DNA from: Bacteroidota bacterium
GTDB taxonomy: Bacteria; Bacteroidota; Bacteroidia; M30B66
Direction: 5' to 3'
DNA: 16,609 nucleotides
Assembly (NCBI GenBank): GCA_947497195.1
Contig: CANMGM010000018.1
Coordinates: 1 to 16,609 of the forward strand
Shown: piece after piece, positions 1 through 7,359 of the stretch
How the letters are laid out: each line of letters starts with the position of its first letter
Position numbering within the stretch: position 1 is the stretch's first letter
Notes under the pieces: generated by a model
What the model was told of the DNA's origin: nothing
Seen by the model: the letters and a program-made list of their open reading frames with translations, nothing else
Database searches by the model: none
Position numbers and translations under genes: made by a program

Positions 1-1002
1 GCCATCCACAAGTATTTTAACGACCACCATTTTTACTACGTGCATGCGCCTATCATTACAGGTTCTGATGCCGAAGGTGCCGGCGAAATGTTTCGGGTAA
101 GCACATTAGATCATGATAATCCGCCACGTAATGAGAATGGATCTATCGATTACACGCAGGATTTCTTCGGTAAGGAAGCAAACCTAACCGTATCGGGGCA
201 ACTGGAGGCTGAACTGGCAGCAATGGCACTTTCAAGAGTGTATACATTTGGACCGACCTTTCGCGCAGAGAATTCGAATACGACCCGACACCTTGCCGAG
301 TTCTGGATGATTGAGCCCGAAATGGCTTTTTTCGAACTCAACGACAACATGGATCTCGCCGAAGATTTCTTGAAATACCTCATCCGTTATGCGCTTGAGC
401 ACCACGCCGATGACCTGGCATTTCTCGAGAAGCGTCTATTGGAAGAGGAAAGTCAGGTTGCGAAGGAACAACGCAGCGCGATGCCCTTGATTGAAAAACT
501 GAATTTCGTTTTGAGCAATCCGTTCGAACGCATAACATATACCGAAGCCATTTCGATTCTCGAAAAATCGGGTAAGAAGTTTGAGTTTCCGGTGAAATGG
601 GGCATCGATCTTCAAAGCGAGCACGAGCGATATTTGGTAGAGAAGCATTTCAAAAAGCCGGTGATTTTAACAAACTATCCGAAAGATATCAAGGCCTTTT
701 ACATGAAACAGGACGAGGATGGCCGAACTGTGCGCGCGATGGATGTATTGTTCCCGGGCATTGGTGAAATCATCGGCGGAAGTCAGCGCGAGGAAGATTA
801 CAGCAAATTGCAGCGCCGCATCACCGAAATGGGCATCCACGAAGAAAGTCTGTGGTGGTATCTCGAAACACGCAAATTTGGGACGGTTCCGCACAGCGGC
901 TTCGGACTTGGTTTTGAACGACTTGTATTGTTTGTAACAGGCATGACGAATATTCGCGATGTAATACCATTTCCGCGCACACCGAAGAATCTTGAATTTT
1001 AG
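1..1002 (+). CDS. asnS: Asparaginyl-tRNA synthetase, 5'-truncated by the window edge
   Basis: Cytoplasmic class II aminoacyl-tRNA synthetase that charges tRNA-Asn with asparagine. The frame is open from base 1 (AIHKYFNDHH...), so the GTG at 40 is an internal Val codon, not a start. About 333 codons are visible. The N-terminal OB-fold anticodon-binding domain, roughly 140-150 residues in this family, lies outside the window. Visible landmarks are PIITGSDAEGAGEMF, motif 2 (FRAENSNTTRHLAEFWMIEP), the GEIIGGSQREE segment and motif 3 (GFGLGFERLVLF), followed by the usual C-terminus TNIRDVIPFPRTP-NLEF. The TNTTRHLAEF-type motif 2 and the GSQRE segment favour AsnRS over AspRS. The gene ends with TAG, which matters for reading the TAG inside the next gene. 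rpoN follows 89 bases later on the same strand. Confidence 0.95.
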   Translation, partial: AIHKYFNDHHFYYVHAPIITGSDAEGAGEMFRVSTLDHDNPPRNENGSIDYTQDFFGKEANLTVSGQLEAELAAMALSRVYTFGPTFRAENSNTTRHLAEFWMIEPEMAFFELNDNMDLAEDFLKYLIRYALEHHADDLAFLEKRLLEEESQVAKEQRSAMPLIEKLNFVLSNPFERITYTEAISILEKSGKKFEFPVKWGIDLQSEHERYLVEKHFKKPVILTNYPKDIKAFYMKQDEDGRTVRAMDVLFPGIGEIIGGSQREEDYSKLQRRITEMGIHEESLWWYLETRKFGTVPHSGFGLGFERLVLFVTGMTNIRDVIPFPRTPKNLEF

Positions 1003-1091
1003 GCATTTACAAATGATTTGCACTGAAATTATCCATTAAAGTAAATTCGGGCACTTTGTTTGAATGTGAAAAAATCTAAATCTACCAGCGT

Positions 1092-2570
1092 ATGTTAAAA
1101 CAAGGGCTCCAACAGAAAATGCTGCAGAAGCTTTCGCCGCAGCAAATCCAACTCATGAAACTGTTGCAGGTTCCAACAGTAGCACTTGAACAACGCATCA
1201 AAGAAGAACTCGAAATCAATCCGGCACTGGAAGAAGGCGTTAACGACAACGAAGAAAACGAGCCGGTATCGGAAGACCCATTCGCTTCGGCCGAGGACGA
1301 TACCAAAGAACAGCACGAAGACCAAAACCGCGAAGACTTTAACCTCGATGCGTATATCGACGACGATGAAACGCCTGCCTATAAATTGTAGGCAAACAAT
1401 TACAGCCCCGACGACGAACGCAAAGAAATTCCATTTGCAGGAGGCATTAGTTTTCAGGAGCATTTAATTGAGCAATTGCAATTGCGCAATTTGAATGATC
1501 AGGAATTTGCCATTGCCGAATACCTAATTGGGAACCTCGACGAAGACGGATATCTGCGCAGAGAGCTTTTCGCGATATGCGACGATTTGGCATTTTCGCA
1601 GAACATTGTAACCAGCGAAGAGGAACTTGAGCGCCTGCTTGGCGAAGTGCAGCAACTCGATCCTCCAGGGGTTGGCGCCCGCGATCTGCAGGAGTGCCTG
1701 CTCATTCAACTGCGCCGGAAGGAGTACATGACCGTTGAACTCAAAACAGCGTCCATCATTATCGAAACCTGCATGGATGAGTTCTCGAAACGGCATTACG
1801 AAAAAGTGGCAAAAAAGCTTGAACTTGAAGAGGAGGATTTGCGTGATGCCATCAAAGAAATTTTAAAACTCAATCCGCGTCCGGGCAATTCGATGAGCGA
1901 TTCGCCCCGCAGTTCGCAGCATGTTATCCCCGATTTTATTCTCATTAATAACGATGGCGAACTCGAGTTACAACTAAACTCGCGCAATGCGCCCGATTTG
2001 AAGATTAGCCGTACGTATCAGGAAATGCTTGAGCATTACAGCAAATCGAAAAAGATAAATGGGAAGGAGCAAAAAGAAGCGGTGCTGTTCGTGAAGCAGA
2101 AGATTGATTCGGCACGCTGGTTTATTGATGCGATCAAGCAAAGGCAACAAACCTTGCTGTTTACAATGCAGGCCATACTGGATTACCAGCAGGAGTATTT
2201 CCTCACGGGCGATGAAACGAAAATGCGGCCGATGATTTTAAAAGACATAGCCGACCGCATTGGACTTGATATATCGACCGTATCGCGTGTGGCGAACAGT
2301 AAATATATCCAGACCACGTTTGGTACCTTGCTGTTGAAGTCATTTTTCTCCGAAAGTCTTTCTACCGATAGCGGCGAAGAGGTATCGACACGCGAAGTGA
2401 AGAAGATTTTGGAAGATGCCGTTGGAGCAGAAGACAAACGCAGGCCTGTTACCGACGATGCGCTGGCGAAGATTCTCCGTTCGAAAGGCTACAATATTGC
2501 CCGAAGAACAGTTGCGAAATATCGTGAGCAGTTGAATATTCCGGTTGCGCGATTACGGAAGGAAATGTAA
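1092..2570 (+). pseudogene. rpoN: RNA polymerase sigma-54 factor, interrupted by an in-frame TAG at codon 100
   Basis: Sigma-54 directs RNA polymerase to -24/-12 promoters and needs an AAA+ activator. The frame runs 492 codons from ATG 1092, a normal length for the family, but codon 100 (1389-1391) is TAG. Before the stop are region I (MLKQGLQQKMLQKLSPQQIQ, a Gln/Leu-rich activator-response region) and an acidic region II. After it the same frame continues as ANNYSPDDERKEIPFAGGISF into the core-binding domain, an HTH (KDIADRIGLDISTVSRVAN) and the RpoN box ARRTVAKYRE (2499-2528). No base shift is needed to join the halves, so a single nonsense change or a sequencing error is enough. A possible promoter lies upstream (TTTG 1017-1020, 21 bases, TAAATTCG 1042-1049, one mismatch). 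If the stop is real, the 3' part could only be made by readthrough or by restart, for example at TTG 1476. The identity is certain; the functional state is not. Confidence 0.9.
1389..1391 (+). other. In-frame amber codon inside rpoN
   Basis: The codons around the stop read TAT AAA TTG TAG GCA AAC AAT (Y K L stop A N N). Family-like sequence continues directly on both sides, so TAG replaces one ordinary residue between YKL and ANNYS. CAG (Gln), AAG (Lys), TTG (Leu) or TCG (Ser) would each become TAG by one substitution. asnS, the radical SAM gene, the 55-residue gene and the SNF2 gene in this window all end naturally with TAG, so TAG is a working stop codon in this genome. Confidence 0.9.
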
Positions 2571-2591
2571 AAAGGGGCTTGGGGCCCCTTT
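2571..2591. terminator. Shared terminator hairpin between rpoN and the T9SS-protein gene
   Basis: A perfect 8-bp inverted repeat, AAAGGGGC (2571-2578) and GCCCCTTT (2584-2591), flanks a 5-base loop and begins directly after the rpoN stop. Read on the minus strand the stem runs into TTTTTAC, a short U-tract, so it looks better as a terminator for the minus-strand gene ending at 2618. On the plus strand no T-run follows. Its place between convergent genes suggests bidirectional use. Confidence 0.7.
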
Positions 2592-2617
2592 CTAAATCAA
2601 AATATTACTAGTTCGAA

Positions 2618-3454
2618 TTACTGACGCACAAAGCGCTTCATCTGCTTTTTACCATCCACTTCAATCCATGCAAAGTACAAACCTGATGGCAGTTCAGAAA
2701 CATCTAACTGCTGCAAGCCTTGATCCATTTGCTTTGTAAGAACCTGCTTGCCTAAAGCATTGTAAATGGTAAACTCGGTCTCGTTAGGGATGGTTACTTT
2801 AATCTGCACACCTGAAGATGGATTTGGGAAGATTGTAAAGAGGTTTTCTGCCTTTTCGAGCTGAATTGAAGTGGAGATATTTTCAGATACCGATAAAACG
2901 TCCTTGAGAATTAAATCATTGCTTGAATTATTGCCATTGTTTGATGCATTAATTGTGCAATAAATACTAATTTCTCCGGTTCCGGCGGCTGGAGCAGTCC
3001 AATCGAACGACCAAGATTTAGAGCCGGGTGTCGTTGTTGAATTGCCTGCAGATGTATGGGTAACGTACTTGTTGGTATTGTTGCCCTGTGTTGGAAATTG
3101 CGTCTGCGCAGAATTTGTAAATATGTAGCTTCCTTGTAAATTACCTGCTGCATCTTGCACGGTGGCCTGGAAGCCCCATTTAACAACGCTGCCTTCGCTT
3201 GTGCCGATTGTAATGGTGTAGGTTTCGCCTGGTATGTACCCACTTGCCGGAATGGTCGTGGTAATCATATTGTCGCGATCTTGGGCAGTACCAGCATGGC
3301 AACCCGATTTAGCACACGTTTGATTTCCTCCATCGGGAGCACCTGCACTTTGAGAAGGACCTCCAGCTGAGCGGGTATGTGCCTCGGGAGCATTAAATAC
3401 GGTTGAAACAGCTATCATTGAGAGTGCTGAGCAAAAAAGTAAAATTTTCTTCAT
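2618..3454 (-). CDS. Secreted protein with choice-of-anchor V (Reeler-like) domain and T9SS type A sorting domain
   Basis: A 278-residue exported protein. It starts with a Sec signal peptide (MKKILLFCSALSMIAVSTVF). A domain at about residues 33-200 carries the pattern I associate with choice-of-anchor V/Reeler-like proteins: GAP near residue 38, a Cys-Cys-His cluster (C47, C52, H53), YIPGETYTITI, KWGFQATVQD, YVTHT and a W-F-W-TAPAAGTGEISIY segment. The last ~70 residues (FTIFPNPSSG ... SGLYFAWIEV ... KRFVRQ) are a classic type A C-terminal sorting domain, which directs outer-membrane passage by the type IX (Por) system and is then cleaved. The Cys cluster is CX4CH, a rare variant of the CXXCH haem c motif, so haem binding is possible but unproven; a disulfide or metal site is equally open. 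Function is unknown. It is transcribed divergently from the radical SAM gene and convergently with rpoN. Confidence 0.85.
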   Translation of the reverse strand: MKKILLFCSALSMIAVSTVFNAPEAHTRSAGGPSQSAGAPDGGNQTCAKSGCHAGTAQDRDNMITTTIPASGYIPGETYTITIGTSEGSVVKWGFQATVQDAAGNLQGSYIFTNSAQTQFPTQGNNTNKYVTHTSAGNSTTTPGSKSWSFDWTAPAAGTGEISIYCTINASNNGNNSSNDLILKDVLSVSENISTSIQLEKAENLFTIFPNPSSGVQIKVTIPNETEFTIYNALGKQVLTKQMDQGLQQLDVSELPSGLYFAWIEVDGKKQMKRFVRQ

Positions 3455-3474
3455 TCGACTTATTATTAAGTATG

Positions 3475-3503
3475 TTTGGTGATGATTTGCTTCGGTAAAT
3501 TTG
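3475..3503 (+). promoter_or_regulatory. Bacteroidota-type promoter for the radical SAM gene
   Basis: A -33-like TTTG at 3475-3478, a 17-base spacer and a perfect TAnnTTTG -7 element (TAAATTTG, 3496-3503). Transcription would begin near 3508-3510, leaving a leader of about 20 bases before ATG 3530. The match is by eye to the TTG-N17-23-TAnnTTTG consensus known for the phylum. Confidence 0.55.
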
Positions 3504-3529
3504 CTGCAATATAATACAAAGGCATCGAA

Positions 3530-4543
3530 ATGATTTGGGATTTTATACAGATTGTTCGGTTAACAACCCTTCCCAAATTGCTTAATGCGATGCAATTGCG
3601 CACAAGTTACCACTTGTCAAAAGTGACTAAATCCACGTGGCATAAGGGAAATCCTCTACACATTTCGGTTGAACCCACTACCAGTTGCAACTTGCGTTGC
3701 CCCGAATGTCCGAGTGGTTTGCGTGCATTTTCGCGTCCAACCGGCATGCTGCAGCCCGAATTGCTGCATAAAATTGTGGATGAATTGCATCCTACACTGG
3801 CCTCCATAAACTTTTATTTCCAGGGCGAACCCTTCTTAAACACGCGGCTGCACGAAATGATTTCTTATGCCGCTCAGAAGAAAATTTACACGGCGGTATC
3901 GACCAATGCGCATTATTTAACGGAAGCCAAAGCCGAAGAAATCGTAAAATCAGGGCTACATCGTTTGATTATTTCGATAGATGGAAATACGCAGGAAACC
4001 TACGAGCAGTATCGCATTGGCGGACAAATATCAAAAGTTATTGATGGCACCAAAGCCATTATTGCTTCAAAAAAGAAGTTTCGCAGCAGAACGCCGCATG
4101 TAATCTTTCAGTTTTTAGTGGTGAAACCCAATGAGCACGAAACGGCCTCAATTCTTCAACGCGCAAAGGAACTTGGCGTGAATGAGGTGCGTTTTAAAAC
4201 TGCGCAGGTGTACGACTTCGAAAACGGCAATCCACTTATTCCTGATCAGGAAAAATATGCACGCTATCGCAAAGGCGCCGATGGCAAGTGGCATCTGAAA
4301 AACAAACTGGTGAACAGTTGCTGGCGCATGTGGCAGGGATGCGTTTTTACCTGGGACGGTTCGGTGGTTCCCTGTTGTTTCGATAAAGATGCAAAACACA
4401 CCTTGGGTTCAATAGCGATGGGACCTTTTAAAACATTGTGGCGAAACGAAGCTTATGCAAACTTCCGACAAGCAGTATTGCAAAATCGCTCGCAGATCGA
4501 CATTTGCCGAAACTGCACCGAAGGAACAAAGGTGTGGGCGTAG
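3530..4543 (+). CDS. Radical SAM protein with C-terminal SPASM domain
   Basis: A 337-residue radical SAM enzyme, substrate unknown. The [4Fe-4S]-SAM binding motif is C53-X3-C57-X2-C60 (CNLRCPEC). FQGEP (98-102) takes the place of the SAM-contacting GGE motif, and IISIDG (147-152) is the usual later barrel strand. The C-terminal part holds more cysteines in SPASM-like order (C264, C271, G277, C282-C283, C326, C329), enough for at least one auxiliary iron-sulfur cluster. SPASM enzymes typically modify peptides or proteins or oxidise small substrates, but no precursor peptide, maturase or glycan cluster is visible nearby, so the role cannot be assigned. It appears monocistronic, with its own promoter just upstream and a convergent POT transporter gene downstream. 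It ends with TAG. Confidence 0.88.
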   Translation: MIWDFIQIVRLTTLPKLLNAMQLRTSYHLSKVTKSTWHKGNPLHISVEPTTSCNLRCPECPSGLRAFSRPTGMLQPELLHKIVDELHPTLASINFYFQGEPFLNTRLHEMISYAAQKKIYTAVSTNAHYLTEAKAEEIVKSGLHRLIISIDGNTQETYEQYRIGGQISKVIDGTKAIIASKKKFRSRTPHVIFQFLVVKPNEHETASILQRAKELGVNEVRFKTAQVYDFENGNPLIPDQEKYARYRKGADGKWHLKNKLVNSCWRMWQGCVFTWDGSVVPCCFDKDAKHTLGSIAMGPFKTLWRNEAYANFRQAVLQNRSQIDICRNCTEGTKVWA

Positions 4544-4554
4544 CCAAGCGTTTC

Positions 4555-4589
4555 TGATAAGCTATAGACTTCGTTACGATGGCTTATCA
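4555..4589. terminator. Candidate bidirectional terminator between radical SAM and POT genes
   Basis: A perfect 8-bp inverted repeat, TGATAAGC (4555-4562) and GCTTATCA (4582-4589), extendable by about three weaker pairs, lies in the 67-base gap between convergent genes. Neither side has a T-run, so rho-independent termination is only plausible. Confidence 0.4.
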
Positions 4590-4610
4590 ATTCAATACTT
4601 CGCAATCTCC

Positions 4611-6311
4611 TTAACGAAGTCCCTTCTCTTCCATTACCTTATTAAGCCATTTGAGCAGTAAGAATGCCGCAAGACCTGCACCCAAAAGCAAGAGACAATT
4701 CACCAAAAAGAAGTTCGCCTTGTTTTCATAACCATACCACATACCGGCCAATACACCACTCATTTTATTGCCGATGGATGTACTGAGGAAAAATCCACCC
4801 ATCATTAATGCGGTAAATCGCGGTGGGCTGAGCTTACTCACCAGTGAGAGCCCCATCGGGCTAAGGCAAAGTTCGCCAACAGTAATTACGCCGTAACATC
4901 CCACAAGCCAAAGGGTAGATACCTTCATTGCTCCATTGTTGCTGGCATAAACGGCGCCAACCATTACCAGGGTCGAAAGGGCAGAAATAACCAATCCCAA
5001 TGCAATTTTACCCGGTGTTGTAGGTTCTTTTTTTCGCTTTCGTAACCAAGCAAAGGCTGCAATAACTAAAGGGGTGAGCAGCACCACCCAAAACGGATTG
5101 ATGGACTGAAATAATTCGGTGCTGATGAGATACACCGGTTCGCCGTTTATAGGAATTCGTTCGGCGGGTAAATTTCGGAAATACACATGCTGCCCAAACG
5201 TTTTAACGGGCTTGTCGTTTTCTTTTTGCGCACGAAACTGTTCATCGAAACTGTTTACCGAATCGGGTTTTGTTTGCATGGTTTCGACCTGATACAAATC
5301 GCGGGAAATCCCTTCAACAGCTTGTGGTACTTCTCGGTCTGTGTAGTACTTGCCCCAATTGGTAAGTGCTGTTCCGTTCTGTTTGAATACAGCCCAGAAT
5401 ACCACACTAACTGCGAAAATGGCCAGTAGCGCTGCAATCGGACGCTTTTCGCCTTCCCTTGCCCGCAGCCAGAGCGAAACATAAAAGATGATTACCGGAA
5501 CCGATGCGAAAAGGAATGCGTCGGTACTTTTGGAATCCATCAATGTTCCGCCGAATAATTTAGCGGGCAGAAACCAGCCAATTACGCCAGCTGCAATGGC
5601 CGGAAGAAAAACATAACTCAGCACCTGCGCCAGACTGCTGTCTTTCGATGAACCCGCATCTGTAGTATTTCGTTCACCGGCACGAACGTGTTTCAAGCCA
5701 ATGGTAAAAACGATCAAGCCGATAAACATGCCAACGCCGGCTGTAAAAAACGATGCCGACCAGTTGTATTTATTTCGCATAAACGCCGCGAATATGGGGC
5801 CGAGCAGCGCGCCTATGTTGATGCCCATATAAAACAAATTATAACCCCAGTCTTTTTTCTCTTTGTATGCCTCGCTTGAGTATAAATTGCCAAGAAGTGT
5901 GGAGATACTCGGTTTGAAAAATCCGTTTCCTACTACAATCAGCAGCATCGAAAGCCAGAACGAAGCCATTACGAACGTTTCGCTCAATTCGATGCCAAAT
6001 GCGGCCAGTCCCGGAATGCCGAGTCCCATATACCCCAATCCCATCAGTACTCCGCCGATGTAAACACTTTTAATGTATCCCAGTTTTTTATCGGCCAAAA
6101 ATCCGCCAAGGAAAGGCGTGAGGTATGTAATGGCTATAAAGGTTCCGAAAATATCGTATGACACTTTATCGGCAATGGCTAGTCCACCCTTTTCGACATC
6201 AATCATATACAAAACAAAGATGCCCAGCATCAGGTAGTATCCGAAACGCTCCCACATTTCGGTAAAGAATAGATACGGTAATCCTTTTGGGTGTTTGGAT
6301 GTTGTTTCCAT
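4611..6311 (-). CDS. POT/PTR2-family proton-coupled oligopeptide transporter
   Basis: Inner-membrane major-facilitator protein that imports di- and tripeptides with protons. The proposed start at 6311 gives 566 residues beginning METTSKHPKG; the frame stays open upstream to a Met at 6362, but family proteins normally begin just before HPKGLPYLFFTEMWERFGYY. It has the ExxERFGYY proton-coupling motif (18-26), the GGFLADKKLG loop (about 70-78), the PTR2 signature FYMGINIGALLGP (160-172) and the second signature region GELCLSPMGLSLVSKLSPP. About 85 hydrophilic residues (roughly 319-405) interrupt the later transmembrane helices; this long loop is common in Bacteroidota POT proteins as I recall them. 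It converges on the radical SAM gene and is divergent from the HisF-like gene. Exact substrate specificity cannot be read from sequence. Confidence 0.92.
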   Translation of the reverse strand: METTSKHPKGLPYLFFTEMWERFGYYLMLGIFVLYMIDVEKGGLAIADKVSYDIFGTFIAITYLTPFLGGFLADKKLGYIKSVYIGGVLMGLGYMGLGIPGLAAFGIELSETFVMASFWLSMLLIVVGNGFFKPSISTLLGNLYSSEAYKEKKDWGYNLFYMGINIGALLGPIFAAFMRNKYNWSASFFTAGVGMFIGLIVFTIGLKHVRAGERNTTDAGSSKDSSLAQVLSYVFLPAIAAGVIGWFLPAKLFGGTLMDSKSTDAFLFASVPVIIFYVSLWLRAREGEKRPIAALLAIFAVSVVFWAVFKQNGTALTNWGKYYTDREVPQAVEGISRDLYQVETMQTKPDSVNSFDEQFRAQKENDKPVKTFGQHVYFRNLPAERIPINGEPVYLISTELFQSINPFWVVLLTPLVIAAFAWLRKRKKEPTTPGKIALGLVISALSTLVMVGAVYASNNGAMKVSTLWLVGCYGVITVGELCLSPMGLSLVSKLSPPRFTALMMGGFFLSTSIGNKMSGVLAGMWYGYENKANFFLVNCLLLLGAGLAAFLLLKWLNKVMEEKGLR

Positions 6312-6378
6312 GGTGCAAACATTAATTTTGCTAATGTAGGATGAATTAAATATATCCTTCACTTGAATTATTTTCGTA

Positions 6379-6411
6379 TTGCCCTTGACATTATGAATTT
6401 ATTTAGCTTTG
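6379..6411 (+). promoter_or_regulatory. Bacteroidota-type promoter with very short leader, upstream of the HisF-like gene
   Basis: A perfect -7 element TAGCTTTG (6404-6411) is preceded by TTG at 6379-6381 with a 22-base spacer; another TTG at 6385-6387 gives 16. The start site would fall near 6416, only about five bases before ATG 6421. The mRNA would be leaderless or nearly so, and the in-frame TTG at 6409, inside the -7 box, could not be a start. Confidence 0.5.
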
Positions 6412-6420
6412 CAAGCCATT

Positions 6421-7152
6421 ATGGTTGAGAATAAGCCGTTTCGAATTATCCCTACAATTTATGTCGCTGATGGGCAGGCCACTACTGCAGATTCGCGGCA
6501 TGTAAAAGATTACACGCAAGGCCTGGCACAGGCGCTTGAATATCAGAGCTATGGCGCCAATGAGGTGATTGTTATGGATGTTACCGCCATTTCAGATAGG
6601 CGAAGAAATTTACCTCGGTTTATAAAAGATCTGGAAAAGAATTTATCCATCCCATTTGTTTTTGGCGGTGGAGTAAATACTGTGAAAGATGTCGAGGAGC
6701 TTATTAAGTGGGGGGCAAGGCGTGTGTATGTAAACTCTGCTGCTGTGCGAAACCCGGAGCTCATTCATAAAGTAACCGATAGTTTTGGCTCCGACTCTCT
6801 GCTGGTAGCGGTTGATACGCGCCTTACATTCGGTTCGTGGAAGGTTTACCTAGGTGGTGGGAAGTCGCGTACAGAAATTGATTTGTTGAATTGGATTAAA
6901 GTAATTGAATTGCGCGGTGCGCGCGAAGTTCTGGTTTCGGCGATTAATCGTGGAGATAAGGAATTGGTCATGGGAATTTTTAATACTATCAGGGAACACA
7001 CCAATTTACCACTCTTGGCATCGACTGGTTTTACAGACGCATCAGACTTTGCGCGTCTGCGCACAGAGGCACATGTTGATGGTCTTGTTTCCGCACATTT
7101 CTTTCAAACAAAAGAGTCTATAGATGAATTGAGGAGCCTGGTTGATTCTTAA
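6421..7152 (+). CDS. HisF-like (HisA/HisF family) barrel protein lacking a catalytic Asp
   Basis: A 243-residue (beta/alpha)8-barrel protein resembling imidazole glycerol phosphate synthase cyclase subunit HisF along its length. ATG 6421 was chosen over TTG 6409 because that TTG lies in the promoter and RIIP follows at the right distance. Conserved parts are RIIP (8-11), VxDG (15-18), MDVTA (52-56), the N-terminal phosphate loop FGGGV (81-85), NSAAVRNPELI (105-115) and LVAVD (128-132). HisF needs two aspartates (Asp11 and Asp130 in Thermotoga maritima). Here Asp132 is kept, but the Asp11 position is Tyr14 (IIPTIYVADG against IIACLDVKDG). The SIDRDG loop is SAINRGD, and the second phosphate loop ASGGAG is ASTGFT. 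Normal cyclase activity is therefore unlikely. No HisH glutaminase or his gene lies nearby. It may belong with sugar-amidination HisF paralogues (WbuZ/HisF2 type), but the partners are absent here. Confidence 0.8.
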   Translation: MVENKPFRIIPTIYVADGQATTADSRHVKDYTQGLAQALEYQSYGANEVIVMDVTAISDRRRNLPRFIKDLEKNLSIPFVFGGGVNTVKDVEELIKWGARRVYVNSAAVRNPELIHKVTDSFGSDSLLVAVDTRLTFGSWKVYLGGGKSRTEIDLLNWIKVIELRGAREVLVSAINRGDKELVMGIFNTIREHTNLPLLASTGFTDASDFARLRTEAHVDGLVSAHFFQTKESIDELRSLVDS

Positions 7153-7191
7153 ACCATATCACCTTAGGCTTGTTAGTTTCAAAAGTGAATC

Positions 7192-7359
7192 ATGATATTG
7201 CGCAAAATTCTATATTATCTCGACATCCGAACCTTGTTTCGACCCGACAAGAACAAGCGGAACTCTTCCGTGCGTTTTATGAATGGCATGAACCGAATCA
7301 GTATTTTTATGTTTCTCTTTGCGGTAATCGTGCTTTTGATTCGCTATCTAACGCGTTAG
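7192..7359 (+). CDS. Small single-pass membrane protein, 55 aa (DUF6728-like)
   Basis: ATG 7192 opens a 55-codon frame ending in TAG 7357-7359. The product has a basic N-terminal half (MILRKILYYL ... FRPDKNKR), then the segment FMNGMNRISIFMF leading into one strongly hydrophobic helix (IFMFLFAVIVLLI) and a short basic tail RYLTR. This arrangement, with an M-x-G-[IM]-N-[RK]-ISI motif just before the helix, matches from memory a small Bacteroidota family I know as DUF6728; function unknown. An in-frame TGA six bases upstream of the ATG fixes the start. It lies 39 bases after the HisF-like gene and may be cotranscribed with it, as no clear promoter of its own is seen. Its last four bases overlap the end of the convergent methyltransferase gene. 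Confidence 0.7.
   Translation: MILRKILYYLDIRTLFRPDKNKRNSSVRFMNGMNRISIFMFLFAVIVLLIRYLTR

Noticed and set aside
1092..2570. Reassignment of TAG to a sense codon in this genome, explaining the rpoN interruption
   Set aside because: asnS (1000-1002), the radical SAM gene, the 55-residue gene and the SNF2 gene all end at TAG at natural protein ends, so TAG acts as a stop here.
6312..6362. Upstream ATG for the POT transporter
   Set aside because: The extra 17 residues do not resemble the family, and METTSKHPKG at 6311 matches the usual beginning just before the first helix.
6421..7152. Genuine histidine biosynthesis gene hisF
   Set aside because: The Asp11-equivalent catalytic residue is Tyr and no other his gene is adjacent, so the symbol was withheld.
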